DNA from: CAKKQX01 sp046313915
GTDB lineage: Bacteria > Pseudomonadota > Gammaproteobacteria > Burkholderiales > SG8-41
NCBI GenBank assembly: GCA_046313915.1
Contig: JBKBXX010000092.1
Coordinates: forward strand, 1-13,168
Length of the DNA stretch: 13,168 nt
Direction of reading: 5' to 3'
The translations under genes were made by a program, and so were the position numbers. Under the pieces are notes generated by a model. The model made no database searches, had not been told where the DNA came from, and was given only the letters and a program-made list of their open reading frames with translations. Of the stretch, positions 6,566-13,168 are shown piece by piece (within the stretch, counting starts at the first letter, position 1; each line of letters starts with the position of its first letter).

Positions 6566-7224
6566 CTGACCGGCTTATCGGGTTCGCCGACCAGGTCAGC
6601 ACTTTCGTCGGCAAGACCTTTTCCTGGATCTTTGGGCTGCTGATGCTGGTCGTGTGCTATGAGGTAATCAAACGTTACCTGCTGAATTCTCCCGACGCCT
6701 GGGTGTTCGACGTGACCGGCATGATGTACGGCGCGGGCTTCATGATGGGCGGCGCCTACACGCTCGCGCAAAATGCACACGTGCGCGGCGACTTCCTCTA
6801 CGGCTCGATGCGGCCGCGCACGCAGGCGACGCTCGACCTCGCGCTTTACATCGTGTTCTTCATTCCCGGCATCGCCGCGCTGGTGTTCGCCGGATGGGAT
6901 TTCGCCGCGGACTCCTGGGCGATTCTCGAACATTCGAGCACCAGCTCCGAAGGCCCCCCGATGTATCAGTTCAAGACGTTGATCCCGATTACGGGCGTGC
7001 TGGTCCTGCTGCAGGGGCTGGCCGAAATCGCGCGCTGCATCGTGTGCCTGCGCACCGGTGTCTGGCCGACGCGTCTGAAGGATGCTGAAGAAATCGACGT
7101 GGTCGAGCAGCAGCTCGCTGCAAGCACTTACGTGGACGACGCCGCACGCCGCGATGCGATCGAGAAGACGCACGCCATCGACGCGGCCGCGCACCAGCGC
7201 AACGTGGGGGAAAAAACATTATGA
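6562..7224 (+). CDS. TRAP transporter small permease subunit (DctQ-like, mannitol/chloroaromatic type)
   Basis: This is the small membrane subunit of a second TRAP transporter. Of its 220 residues, the first 165 form a standard four-segment DctQ core (about 18-40, 48-68, 90-111 and 137-160). Family features are YEVIKRYLLNSPDAWVFD after segment one, the NAHVRGDFLYG motif at 71-81 after segment two, and a SSTSSEGPP stretch before the fourth segment. The last two are characteristic of the subgroup annotated as mannitol/chloroaromatic TRAP systems (FcbT2-like). Residues 166-220 are a hydrophilic, mostly charged tail about 50 residues longer than usual and presumably cytoplasmic. The gene overlaps the large-subunit gene by ATGA (7221-7224) and is itself overlapped by a small ORF. 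No receptor gene accompanies it. The family is secure; the subgroup is likely; the substrate is unknown. Confidence 0.92.
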   Translation: MTDRLIGFADQVSTFVGKTFSWIFGLLMLVVCYEVIKRYLLNSPDAWVFDVTGMMYGAGFMMGGAYTLAQNAHVRGDFLYGSMRPRTQATLDLALYIVFFIPGIAALVFAGWDFAADSWAILEHSSTSSEGPPMYQFKTLIPITGVLVLLQGLAEIARCIVCLRTGVWPTRLKDAEEIDVVEQQLAASTYVDDAARRDAIEKTHAIDAAAHQRNVGEKTL

Positions 7225-9122
7225 GCGATCCGGCACTCGGGCTGCTCATGCTCTTGCTCATCGTGGTGGTCATCATGATGGGTTTCCCCACCGCGTTCAC
7301 CCTGATGGGGCTGGGCATGATGTTCGGCTTCGTCGCCCTTTACGATCCGGCGCAGCCGTGGACCCAGAACCACGCCTTCGATCTCATGGTCCAGCGCACC
7401 TACGGCGCCATGACCAACGACACCCTGCTTTCCATCCCGCTGTTCGTGCTGATGGGCTACGTGATGGAGCGCGGCGCGCTGGTGGACAAGATGTTCTACA
7501 GCATCCAGCTCGCGTTTCGGCGCGTGCCCGCGTCGCTCGCGGTAGCGACGCTGATCGTCTGCACTTTCTGGGGCATCGCGAGCGGCCTGGTCGGCGCGGT
7601 GGTAGTGCTAATGGGCGTAATCGCGATGGGGCCGATGCTGAAAGCAGGATACGACGTGCGCCTCGCCTCGGGCGTGATCACCGCCGGCGGCACGCTCGGC
7701 ATCCTGATCCCGCCCTCGGTGATGATCATCGTCTATGCGGCGGTGGCGGGGCAGTCGGTAGTGAAACTCTACGCCGCGGCCATGTTTCCGGGTTTCTTCC
7801 TTGCGTTCCTGTATCTCGCCTACATCATCGGCTGGGCGCTCATCAATCCACGCATCGCCCCGCCGCTGCCGGCGAGCGAGCTGGTGGTGCCGGTACCCGT
7901 CTGGGTGCGGGAACTGGGCGAGGCCACTTCGCGCAACATGCTCGCGGCCTTCGCAGCCGCGGTCTTTGCGCCGGCGACGGCGCTGGCCATCGAGGCCGAA
8001 GCCCGACGCGTCTCCTACGCGATGCTGGTGAAGGGGCTGCTGGTCGCGCTCGTCCCGTTGATACTGGTCGCGGCCACGTTCGGCGGGCTGTGGTGGTACG
8101 TGGTGGTCCACAAACAGGCCGAAGCGCAGGAGGTCGCCACCATCGCGCAGCTGGCTGTGCCGCAGACCACGGTGGCACAGCCGGAAGCAACCGGGGAAAA
8201 AGCACAGGAAGCGGAGGAAAAGCCGCAGGCCCTGGGAGATGCCGAAGAAAAACCAGCCACGCCGGAGAGCGAAGACCGGACAACGAAAGGCGGCGTGGAG
8301 TGGATGGGCGATCCCGGTCTGGTCGCGGCCGCTCCGGCCGGGGCTTCGGAAAGCGGCATCGCCGCGGAGTTTTATCCCTGGTTCTGGGGCTGCTTCGGGT
8401 TTGCCGTGCTGCTGCTCGTCTGGTACTACCGGAAGTTCGATGCCGAGCAGTGGTCGGTCCTGAGGCTGCTCACCGAATCGGTGATGCCGCTCGGCATCCT
8501 CACCGTCGTGGTGCTGGGCGTGATCCTGTTCGGCATCACCACCGCGACCGAGTCGGCGGGCATCGGCGCGGCAGGGGCGTTCCTGCTCGCGCTGCAGGCA
8601 AAGACGCTCAACTGGGAAAAAGTGAAGCAGTCGATGTTCCTCACCGCCAAGACCACCTCGATGGTGTGCTGGCTGTTCGTCGGCTCGGCGCTGTTCTCGG
8701 CGGTGTTTGCGATCCTCGGCGGCCAGCATCTGGTGGAGAAATGGGTACTGGCGCTCGACCTGACGCCGCTGCAGTTCATGCTTCTGTCGCAGGCGATCAT
8801 CTTCCTGCTCGGCTGGCCGCTGGAGTGGACCGAGATCATCGTCATCTTCGTGCCGATCTTCCTGCCGCTGCTGAAGCATTTCGAGATCGATCCGATCCTG
8901 TGGGGCACGCTGGTGTTCGTCAATCTGCAGGCCGCGTTCCTGTCGCCACCGGTGGCGATGTCGGCGTTCTACCTGAAGGGCGTGGCGCCCGCGCACGTCA
9001 CCCTCAACCAGATTTTCGCCGGCATGATGCCCTACATGCTGGTGGTGATCCTGTGCATGGTGATCATGTACCTGTGGCCGGGCATGACGCTGTGGCTGCC
9101 TGACTACCTGTATGGCAGTTAA
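7221..9122 (+). CDS. Enlarged TRAP transporter large permease subunit (DctM-like) with central insertion
   Basis: This is the large subunit of the second TRAP transporter, 633 residues against 425-450 for most DctM proteins. The first half (1-212) matches DctM: SIPLFVLMGYVMERG, TFWGIASGLVGAVVVLMG, then GTLGILIPPSVMIIVYA with the IPPS hairpin. The second half resumes at about 412 (LRLLTESVMPLGIL, then the TTATESAG motif at 440-447) and ends with EWTEIIVIFVPIFLPL and a SPPVAMSAFYLKG motif. Between them is an insertion of about 200 residues with two extra predicted membrane segments (about 268-296 and 385-403). They flank a polar, Glu/Ala/Pro-rich linker (299-384) that contains AEEKP twice. A GGGGG-A ribosome-binding site precedes the start by ten bases. 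Both halves stay in one open frame, so this is not a frameshift or split gene. The transporter role is secure; the role of the insertion is unknown. Confidence 0.92.
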   Translation: MSDPALGLLMLLLIVVVIMMGFPTAFTLMGLGMMFGFVALYDPAQPWTQNHAFDLMVQRTYGAMTNDTLLSIPLFVLMGYVMERGALVDKMFYSIQLAFRRVPASLAVATLIVCTFWGIASGLVGAVVVLMGVIAMGPMLKAGYDVRLASGVITAGGTLGILIPPSVMIIVYAAVAGQSVVKLYAAAMFPGFFLAFLYLAYIIGWALINPRIAPPLPASELVVPVPVWVRELGEATSRNMLAAFAAAVFAPATALAIEAEARRVSYAMLVKGLLVALVPLILVAATFGGLWWYVVVHKQAEAQEVATIAQLAVPQTTVAQPEATGEKAQEAEEKPQALGDAEEKPATPESEDRTTKGGVEWMGDPGLVAAAPAGASESGIAAEFYPWFWGCFGFAVLLLVWYYRKFDAEQWSVLRLLTESVMPLGILTVVVLGVILFGITTATESAGIGAAGAFLLALQAKTLNWEKVKQSMFLTAKTTSMVCWLFVGSALFSAVFAILGGQHLVEKWVLALDLTPLQFMLLSQAIIFLLGWPLEWTEIIVIFVPIFLPLLKHFEIDPILWGTLVFVNLQAAFLSPPVAMSAFYLKGVAPAHVTLNQIFAGMMPYMLVVILCMVIMYLWPGMTLWLPDYLYGS

Positions 9123-9155
9123 AACATATCGCACGCCCGGCCAGACACGCAGCAG

Positions 9156-9635
9156 ATGGAGTTTGCTCCCCCATCCATCGCCGACCTGTTGATCGCGGCT
9201 TTCGCTGCGCTCGAGGCACTGCGCTGGCGGCGCGGTGATTATGCGCGTACGCTTCCCTACGCGAATCCCAACCGCGGCACGACCGCGGTGCTGATCGGTT
9301 GCTACGGCGTCGCAGTGCTGACGCTCAATTGGTCCGCCCCGTCGCCGCTGCCGCTACCACGCTGGGCCGAGTGGACCGGGATTGCGGTCGGCCTGGGCGG
9401 CCTCGTGCTGCGCTGGTGGGCGGTGAAACTGCCGTGGTTGCATGCTATCCGCCCGGCCGACGCCGGCGCGATGCCGCGCGTGATCCGTTGCGGGCCCTAC
9501 CGCATCATTCACCAGCCGGTATATCTCGGCAATCTGGCCATTTGGTTCGGTGTGACCATGGCCTCCGGGAACCTGATCGCCTTGATCACCGTAGTCGTCG
9601 CCATGGTTGCCGCCTATGCAGTGCTCGTGTACTAG
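9156..9635 (+). CDS. Isoprenylcysteine carboxyl methyltransferase-like membrane protein, C-terminally short
   Basis: The protein has 159 residues with four or five hydrophobic segments (about 7-20, 42-58, 70-90, 123-137 and 140-157). The stretch GLVLRWWAVKL followed by VIRCGPYRIIHQPVYLGN (about 109-126) matches the ICMT/PEMT-like membrane methyltransferases, in which a Gly-Pro-Tyr-Arg segment and a HPxY-type motif lie at the SAM-binding core. Two positions differ from the common RHPxY form, which reads HQPVY here. The family normally continues with a final amphipathic region containing a Glu-Glu pair and a phenylalanine-glycine-x-x-tyrosine motif; here the frame stops right after the last membrane segment (AVLVY). 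It begins 33 bases after the DctM-like gene without a clear ribosome-binding site. Its stop (9633-9635) directly abuts the stop of the convergent sua5. Other frames across the end do not restore the missing part. Probably a degenerate or reduced member; activity is doubtful. Confidence 0.7.
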   Translation: MEFAPPSIADLLIAAFAALEALRWRRGDYARTLPYANPNRGTTAVLIGCYGVAVLTLNWSAPSPLPLPRWAEWTGIAVGLGGLVLRWWAVKLPWLHAIRPADAGAMPRVIRCGPYRIIHQPVYLGNLAIWFGVTMASGNLIALITVVVAMVAAYAVLVY

Positions 9636-10616
9636 CTATGTGTCGTCCGCGACGGATTCCCCCATCACAGCGCGCAAGAGGCGATCGCGGATCGCCGCCC
9701 ACGCCGCATCCCGCGGCGGTTCCTCGACCAGCATCACGTCGCAGCCCGCGGCGTCGAGCTTACGCAAATTACTATATAAATCATGGGCATATCCTTGGGC
9801 ATCGGCCGCCGCCGCGATCCACGTCAGGTCCGGCACCAGCGGTCGCTGCGCCGAGCGCGCGAGTACCGCGACGCGCTTGCCCTGGCGCGCGAGACTCGCG
9901 GCGAGCTCGAGCAGCAGATCCGCCTCCATCATCATGAGCGGCGTCTGCGGTGCGTAATGCTTGGCCAGCGTGCCCGGCGCACGCGGCGATGCGGAGCCGG
10001 GCGCTGCGAGCGGCATCCCCAGTACATCCTGTAGTTGCTGCGCGCTGACCCAGCCCGGGCGCAACAAAGCCGGCCGGTCCCCCGAAAGATCGACGATGGT
10101 CGATTCGATGCCGACATCGGCGGCGCCGCCGTCGAGCACGCAATCGACCGCATCGCCGAATTCGCTGCGCACGTGCTCCGCGGTGGTCGCGCTCACGCGC
10201 CCGAAACGGTTGGCCGAAGGCGCGGCGATGCCGCCGCCGAAAGCGCGCAGCAACGCCTGGGCGACGGGGTGCGCGGGCACGCGCAGCGCCACCGTATCCT
10301 GCCCGCCCGTCACCCAGTCGCTGACCGAAGCCGCACGACGCAGGATGAGCGTCAGCGGCCCGGGCCAGAATTTTTTCGCCAGCCTGGCCGCGGCCGGCGG
10401 AACCTCGCGCGCCCAGTTGGCAAGCTGAACGGCATCGGCGACATGCACGATCAGCGGATGATCGTGCGGCCGGCCTTTGGCGGCGAATATCTTTTTCACC
10501 GCCTCCGGGTTGGAAGCATCGGCACCGAGCCCGTAGACCGTCTCGGTCGGAAACGCGACCAGACCCCCGGCGCGCAGCACCGCAACCGCATTTTCGATCT
10601 CACGCTCGGTAACCAT
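9636..10616 (-). CDS. sua5: L-threonylcarbamoyladenylate synthase, Sua5 type
   Basis: This enzyme makes threonylcarbamoyl-AMP from threonine, bicarbonate and ATP, the first step of the universal t6A37 modification of ANN-decoding tRNAs; the product goes to the TsaB-TsaD-TsaE machinery. The protein has 326 residues, the long Sua5 form, not the short TsaC form. The YrdC domain spans about 1-190: AFPTETVYGLGADA near 21-34, the KGRP motif (47-50) followed by HPLIVH, FWPGPLT (83-89), and APSANRFGRVS (132-142). The linker RAPGTLAKHYAP (212-223) leads into the smaller Sua5 domain, which closes with LYSNLRKLDAAG. ATG at 10616 is chosen; an in-frame GTG at 10625 would add three residues and neither has a strong ribosome-binding site. 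It lies downstream of purC on the same strand. Confidence 0.95.
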   Translation of the reverse strand: MVTEREIENAVAVLRAGGLVAFPTETVYGLGADASNPEAVKKIFAAKGRPHDHPLIVHVADAVQLANWAREVPPAAARLAKKFWPGPLTLILRRAASVSDWVTGGQDTVALRVPAHPVAQALLRAFGGGIAAPSANRFGRVSATTAEHVRSEFGDAVDCVLDGGAADVGIESTIVDLSGDRPALLRPGWVSAQQLQDVLGMPLAAPGSASPRAPGTLAKHYAPQTPLMMMEADLLLELAASLARQGKRVAVLARSAQRPLVPDLTWIAAAADAQGYAHDLYSNLRKLDAAGCDVMLVEEPPRDAAWAAIRDRLLRAVMGESVADDT

Positions 10617-10655
10617 TCCGGACACTTGGCACTTAAAATAATCAGTAAAAACAAA

Positions 10656-10661
10656 ATTATA
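10656..10661 (-). promoter_or_regulatory. Possible -10 element for sua5
   Basis: A perfect TATAAT on the minus strand sits about 30-40 bases before the sua5 start, in an AT-rich island between purC and sua5 that contrasts with the surrounding GC-rich DNA. No recognisable -35 hexamer lies 15-18 bases further upstream (the candidates are CGAATT and GAATTA). It may be a weak or activated internal promoter that lets sua5 be expressed apart from the purine genes. The match alone is weak evidence in an AT-rich stretch. Confidence 0.3.
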
Positions 10662-10708
10662 TTGAAGCCCGGCGTTTTAATTCGCCTTGTCCGGCGGCCC
10701 CGACGCCC

Positions 10709-11602
10709 TCAATTTCCCGTCAACAGCCGCTGCACTTCGCGGTATTTTTCGGCGGTCTTCCGGAGTACTTCCGGCGGCAATGCCGGCGCCGGCGGTTTCT
10801 TGTCCCACGGCTGGGTCTCGAGCCAGTCGCGCACGATCTGCTTGTCGAAACTCGGCGGGCTGATGCCGGTGCGGTATTCGGCGGCGGGCCAGAAGCGCGA
10901 CGAGTCGGGTGTCAGCGCTTCGTCGATCAGCACCAGATTGCCCTTCTCGTCGGTGCCGAATTCGAACTTGGTATCGGCGATGATGATGCCGCGCGTGGCG
11001 GCGTAGCCGGCGGCTTCGGCATAAAGCCGGATCGAGACGTCGCGTATCCTGGCTGCGAGTTCCGCGCCGACGATCCGCTGCGCTTCGGCGAAGGTGATGT
11101 TCTCGTCGTGCTGGCCGGCGGGCGCCTTGGATGCCGGCGTGAATATCGGCTGCGGCAGCTTGTCCGCCTGTTTCAGCCCCGCCGGCAGTTCGATGCCGCA
11201 GATCGCGCCGCTCGCCTGATAGTCTTTCCAGCCCGAGCCGATGAGGTAGCCGCGCACCACCGCCTCGATCAGCAGCGGCCTGAGCTTTTTCACCACCATG
11301 GCGCGGCCGGCAACCTGCTCGCGCTCGTTTTCGGCCACCACCGACTCGGGCGCGATTCCGGTCAGGTGGTTGGGAATGATGTGCCCGAGGCGCTCGAACC
11401 AGAACAGCGACAGCGCGGTCAGCACCCGCCCCTTGCCGGGGATGGGCGTGGGCAGGATCACGTCGAAAGCCGACAGGCGGTCGGTCTGCACTATCAGCAG
11501 CTTGTCGTCACCGACGGCATAAATGTCGCGTACCTTGCCGCGATGCAGGAAAGGCAGGCTCTTGAGATCGGACTGGAACAGCGTGGCATCGGTAGCGGTC
11601 AT
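10709..11602 (-). CDS. purC: Phosphoribosylaminoimidazole-succinocarboxamide (SAICAR) synthase
   Basis: PurC joins aspartate to CAIR with ATP to give SAICAR, in cytosolic de novo purine synthesis. The protein has 297 residues, the longer PurC form found in many betaproteobacteria and eukaryotes, compared with about 237 in E. coli. The motifs are RGKVRDIYAVGDDKLLIV (21-38), TDRLSAFDVILP (40-51), the first SAICAR synthase signature LLIEAVVRGYLIGSG (110-124), the nucleotide-loop segment TPASKAPAGQHDENI (155-169), the second signature IIADTKFEFG (207-216), and LIDEALTPDSSRFW (225-238). It uses the product of PurE/PurK, encoded immediately upstream; its start lies 26 bases after the purK stop. The ribosome-binding site is weak. 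Function is secure. Confidence 0.97.
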   Translation of the reverse strand: MTATDATLFQSDLKSLPFLHRGKVRDIYAVGDDKLLIVQTDRLSAFDVILPTPIPGKGRVLTALSLFWFERLGHIIPNHLTGIAPESVVAENEREQVAGRAMVVKKLRPLLIEAVVRGYLIGSGWKDYQASGAICGIELPAGLKQADKLPQPIFTPASKAPAGQHDENITFAEAQRIVGAELAARIRDVSIRLYAEAAGYAATRGIIIADTKFEFGTDEKGNLVLIDEALTPDSSRFWPAAEYRTGISPPSFDKQIVRDWLETQPWDKKPPAPALPPEVLRKTAEKYREVQRLLTGN

Positions 11603-11628
11603 CGGAGATCCGGATGGGAAAATGAAAA

Positions 11629-12774
11629 TCAGGCAGGAGCCGCAGCGGGTTCGGGATACAGTTCGCTGCGTATCGCCAGCGCGCGCTCCAGCGCGTCATC
11701 TGCGGTCGCGCCCAGCACCGTGAAATGGCCCATTTTGCGGCCCGGCCGCGCTTCGTGCTTGCCGTAGAGATGCAGCTTCGCCTGCGGGTGCGCGAACAGC
11801 TTGTCCCACGCCGGATGGCCGCGCTGCCAGGCGTCGCCCAGCAGATTGACCATCGCCACCGGCGCGAACAGTTGCGTGTCGCCCAGCGGCAGCCCGCAAA
11901 GCGTGCGCACCTGCTGCTCGAACTGCGAAGTGATGCAGGCGTCTAGGGTGTAATGGCCGCTGTTGTGCGGCCGGGGCGCGATTTCGTTCGCCAGCAGGCG
12001 GCCGTCCGCCGTCACGAAAAACTCGACCGCCAGCACGCCGCAATAGCCGAAACGGTCGGCCACTTCGACCGCGGCGCGCTCTGCCTGCTGCGCCAGCGCC
12101 GGCGCAATGCGCGCCGGAACGACGCTGACATCGAGGATGCCGTTGCGATGGCGGTTCTCGGCGAGCGGGAAACAGCGCACCATGCCGTCGGCGCCACGCG
12201 CCGCCACCACCGAGACTTCGCACGCCAGCGTCACCAGTTTTTCCAGCACGCACGGCTCGCGCCCCAGCGCGGTGAAAGCGGCGCGCGCCTCGTCCGCGCC
12301 CGCCACGCGCGCCTGGCCTTTGCCGTCATAGCCGAAGCGCGCGCGCTTGAGCACGCCGGGAAACAATGCGCCTTCGAGGCCGTCGAAATCGGACTCGCGC
12401 TCGATCACCGCAAACGGCGCCACCTCCAGACCGGCTTCGCTCAGAAAGCGTTTTTCGCGGATGCGATCCTGCGCCACCGCCACGCAGTCTCCCGCCGGCC
12501 GCACCGGACAGTGGCTTGCCAGCCAGCGCAGGCTTTCCGCGGGAACGTTCTCGAACTCGGTCGTCACCGCAACGCAGGTGTCGGCGAGCTGCTGCAGCGC
12601 TTCGTGATCCTGGTAGGAAGCCTTGAGATGGACATCGGCGATCGCGCCCGCCGGGCTCAGGGGATCGGGGTCGAGCACCGCGACGCGATATCCCATGCTG
12701 TGGGCGGCAAGCGTGAACATGCGGCCCAGCTGACCGCCGCCCAGCATGCCCAGCATGGCGTCGGGAAAAATCAT
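11629..12774 (-). CDS. purK: N5-carboxyaminoimidazole ribonucleotide synthase
   Basis: PurK uses ATP and bicarbonate to turn AIR into N5-CAIR, which PurE then rearranges to CAIR. The protein has 381 residues, typical for PurK, an ATP-grasp enzyme. The N-terminal domain begins MLGMLGGGQLGRMF (7-20), the family's glycine-rich opening, followed by TTEFENVP (71-78). The ATP-grasp region contains GVLKRARFGYDGKGQ (140-154), the acidic EKLVTLACEVSVV segment (178-190), GVLAVEFFV (246-254), and the metal and substrate motif NEIAPRPHNSGHYT (263-276). The ATG overlaps the purE stop by ATGA (12771-12774), a sign of translational coupling. The frame stays open far upstream, inside purE, but those codons lie before the glycine-rich start and are the shadow of purE. 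Function is secure. Confidence 0.97.
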   Translation of the reverse strand: MIFPDAMLGMLGGGQLGRMFTLAAHSMGYRVAVLDPDPLSPAGAIADVHLKASYQDHEALQQLADTCVAVTTEFENVPAESLRWLASHCPVRPAGDCVAVAQDRIREKRFLSEAGLEVAPFAVIERESDFDGLEGALFPGVLKRARFGYDGKGQARVAGADEARAAFTALGREPCVLEKLVTLACEVSVVAARGADGMVRCFPLAENRHRNGILDVSVVPARIAPALAQQAERAAVEVADRFGYCGVLAVEFFVTADGRLLANEIAPRPHNSGHYTLDACITSQFEQQVRTLCGLPLGDTQLFAPVAMVNLLGDAWQRGHPAWDKLFAHPQAKLHLYGKHEARPGRKMGHFTVLGATADDALERALAIRSELYPEPAAAPA

Positions 12775-13168
12775 TTTGCGGACTGCGGCAGCTTCATCGC
12801 GCGCACCGCCTGCGTCTGCCGGCTGCGGAAAGCGTCGAGGCGCCGCGCGAGCCGCGCGTCGTGGCGCGCGAGCAGCGCCACGGCGAACAGGCCGGCGTTG
12901 GCGGCGCCGGCCTCGCCGACGGCGAAAGTCGCGACCGGAACGCCCTTGGGCATCTGCACGATGGACAGCAGCGAATCCAGCCCCTGCAGATGCCGCGTCG
13001 GCACCGGCACGCCCAGCACCGGGACGATGGTCTTGGCCGCGAGCATGCCCGGCAAGTGCGCCGCGCCCCCCGCCCCGGCGATGATGCACTTCAGGCCGCG
13101 CCGCGCCGCGGTCGCCGCGTATTCGTACAGCAGGTCCGGCGTGCGATGCGCCGAAACGATGCGGGTTT
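12771..13168 (-). CDS. purE: N5-carboxyaminoimidazole ribonucleotide mutase, 5' end outside window
   Basis: PurE converts N5-CAIR to CAIR, moving the carboxyl group made by PurK. About 131 residues are visible, starting in the middle of the protein; the whole enzyme is usually 160-170 residues, so the N-terminal GSxSD loop is outside the window. Visible landmarks are RIVSAHRTPDLLYEYA, which carries the conserved catalytic-region histidine, KCIIAGAGGAAHLPGMLAA, VLGVPVPTRHLQGLDSLLS and VQMPKGVPVATFAVGEAGAANAGLFA, all standard for class I bacterial PurE. The C-terminal tail after ARHDARLA is charged and somewhat extended. The stop overlaps the purK start (ATGA). The promoter of the purE-purK-purC unit must lie beyond the right edge. 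Function is secure. Confidence 0.96.
   Translation of the reverse strand, partial: TRIVSAHRTPDLLYEYAATAARRGLKCIIAGAGGAAHLPGMLAAKTIVPVLGVPVPTRHLQGLDSLLSIVQMPKGVPVATFAVGEAGAANAGLFAVALLARHDARLARRLDAFRSRQTQAVRAMKLPQSAK

Noticed and set aside
7221..9122. Frameshift or fusion of two proteins as the cause of the long DctM-like gene
   Set aside because: The two halves are the two halves of a single DctM in the right order and in one frame, so an internal insertion explains the length better.
7608..9134. Minus-strand open frame of 508 codons opposite the DctM-like gene
   Set aside because: The product is His/Arg/Gln/Asp-rich and without membrane or domain pattern; it mirrors the third-position GC bias of the real gene.
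10671..10686. Terminator hairpin after purC (GGCG and CGCC around an AT-rich loop)
   Set aside because: Only four paired bases and no T-run on the minus strand.
12775..13089. N-terminal extension of purK to 13089
   Set aside because: These codons overlap purE out of frame and precede the glycine-rich PurK start; the ATGA overlap at 12771-12774 explains the true start.

Overview
The window is GC-rich, with G or C at most third codon positions, dense coding and many 1-4 base gene overlaps. A Bug-type solute receptor, two TRAP transporters, a FixJ-type two-component system and a purE-purK-purC-sua5 cluster together point to a betaproteobacterium, probably from or near the Burkholderiales. This is inferred from gene content; there is no rRNA or other phylogenetic marker here. 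I see no tRNA, rRNA, CRISPR array, insertion sequence or phage gene.

Left half, plus strand (1-6216). The end of a Bug/TctC periplasmic receptor is followed by a complete TRAP transporter: a DctP receptor, a DctQ small permease with a TTG start, and a DctM large permease that overlaps dctQ by one base. A secreted alpha/beta hydrolase comes 59 bases later. A membrane sensor kinase and a FixJ/LuxR-type response regulator follow, overlapping by ATGA. The order (uptake genes, hydrolase, two-component pair) suggests a carboxylate-uptake locus with its own regulator, comparable in logic to DctS/DctR and DctPQM of Rhodobacter capsulatus. The substrate cannot be read from the sequence.

Middle (6217-9122). 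A 345-base non-coding stretch holds a clean 6-bp inverted repeat and a 44-codon small ORF that runs into a second TRAP permease pair. This pair is a DctQ-like protein with a long hydrophilic tail and a 633-residue DctM-like protein. The latter carries an insertion of about 200 residues containing two extra predicted membrane segments and an acidic linker. No DctP gene accompanies this pair in the window.

Right half. A short ICMT-like membrane protein (9156-9635) lacks the usual C-terminal end of its family. Its stop codon directly abuts the stop codon of the convergent sua5. The minus strand then reads, in order of transcription, purE (5' end outside the window), purK (ATGA overlap), purC (26-base gap) and sua5 (after an 83-92 base AT-rich gap). 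PurE and PurK convert AIR to CAIR through N5-CAIR, and PurC makes SAICAR, so three successive purine steps sit next to the tRNA t6A gene sua5.

The pur-sua5 block is ordinary housekeeping. The most interesting material is in the TRAP region: the orphan second permease pair with its enlarged DctM, the small coupled ORF with a misplaced strong ribosome-binding site, the inverted repeat beside the response regulator, and the exported hydrolase inside an uptake locus.
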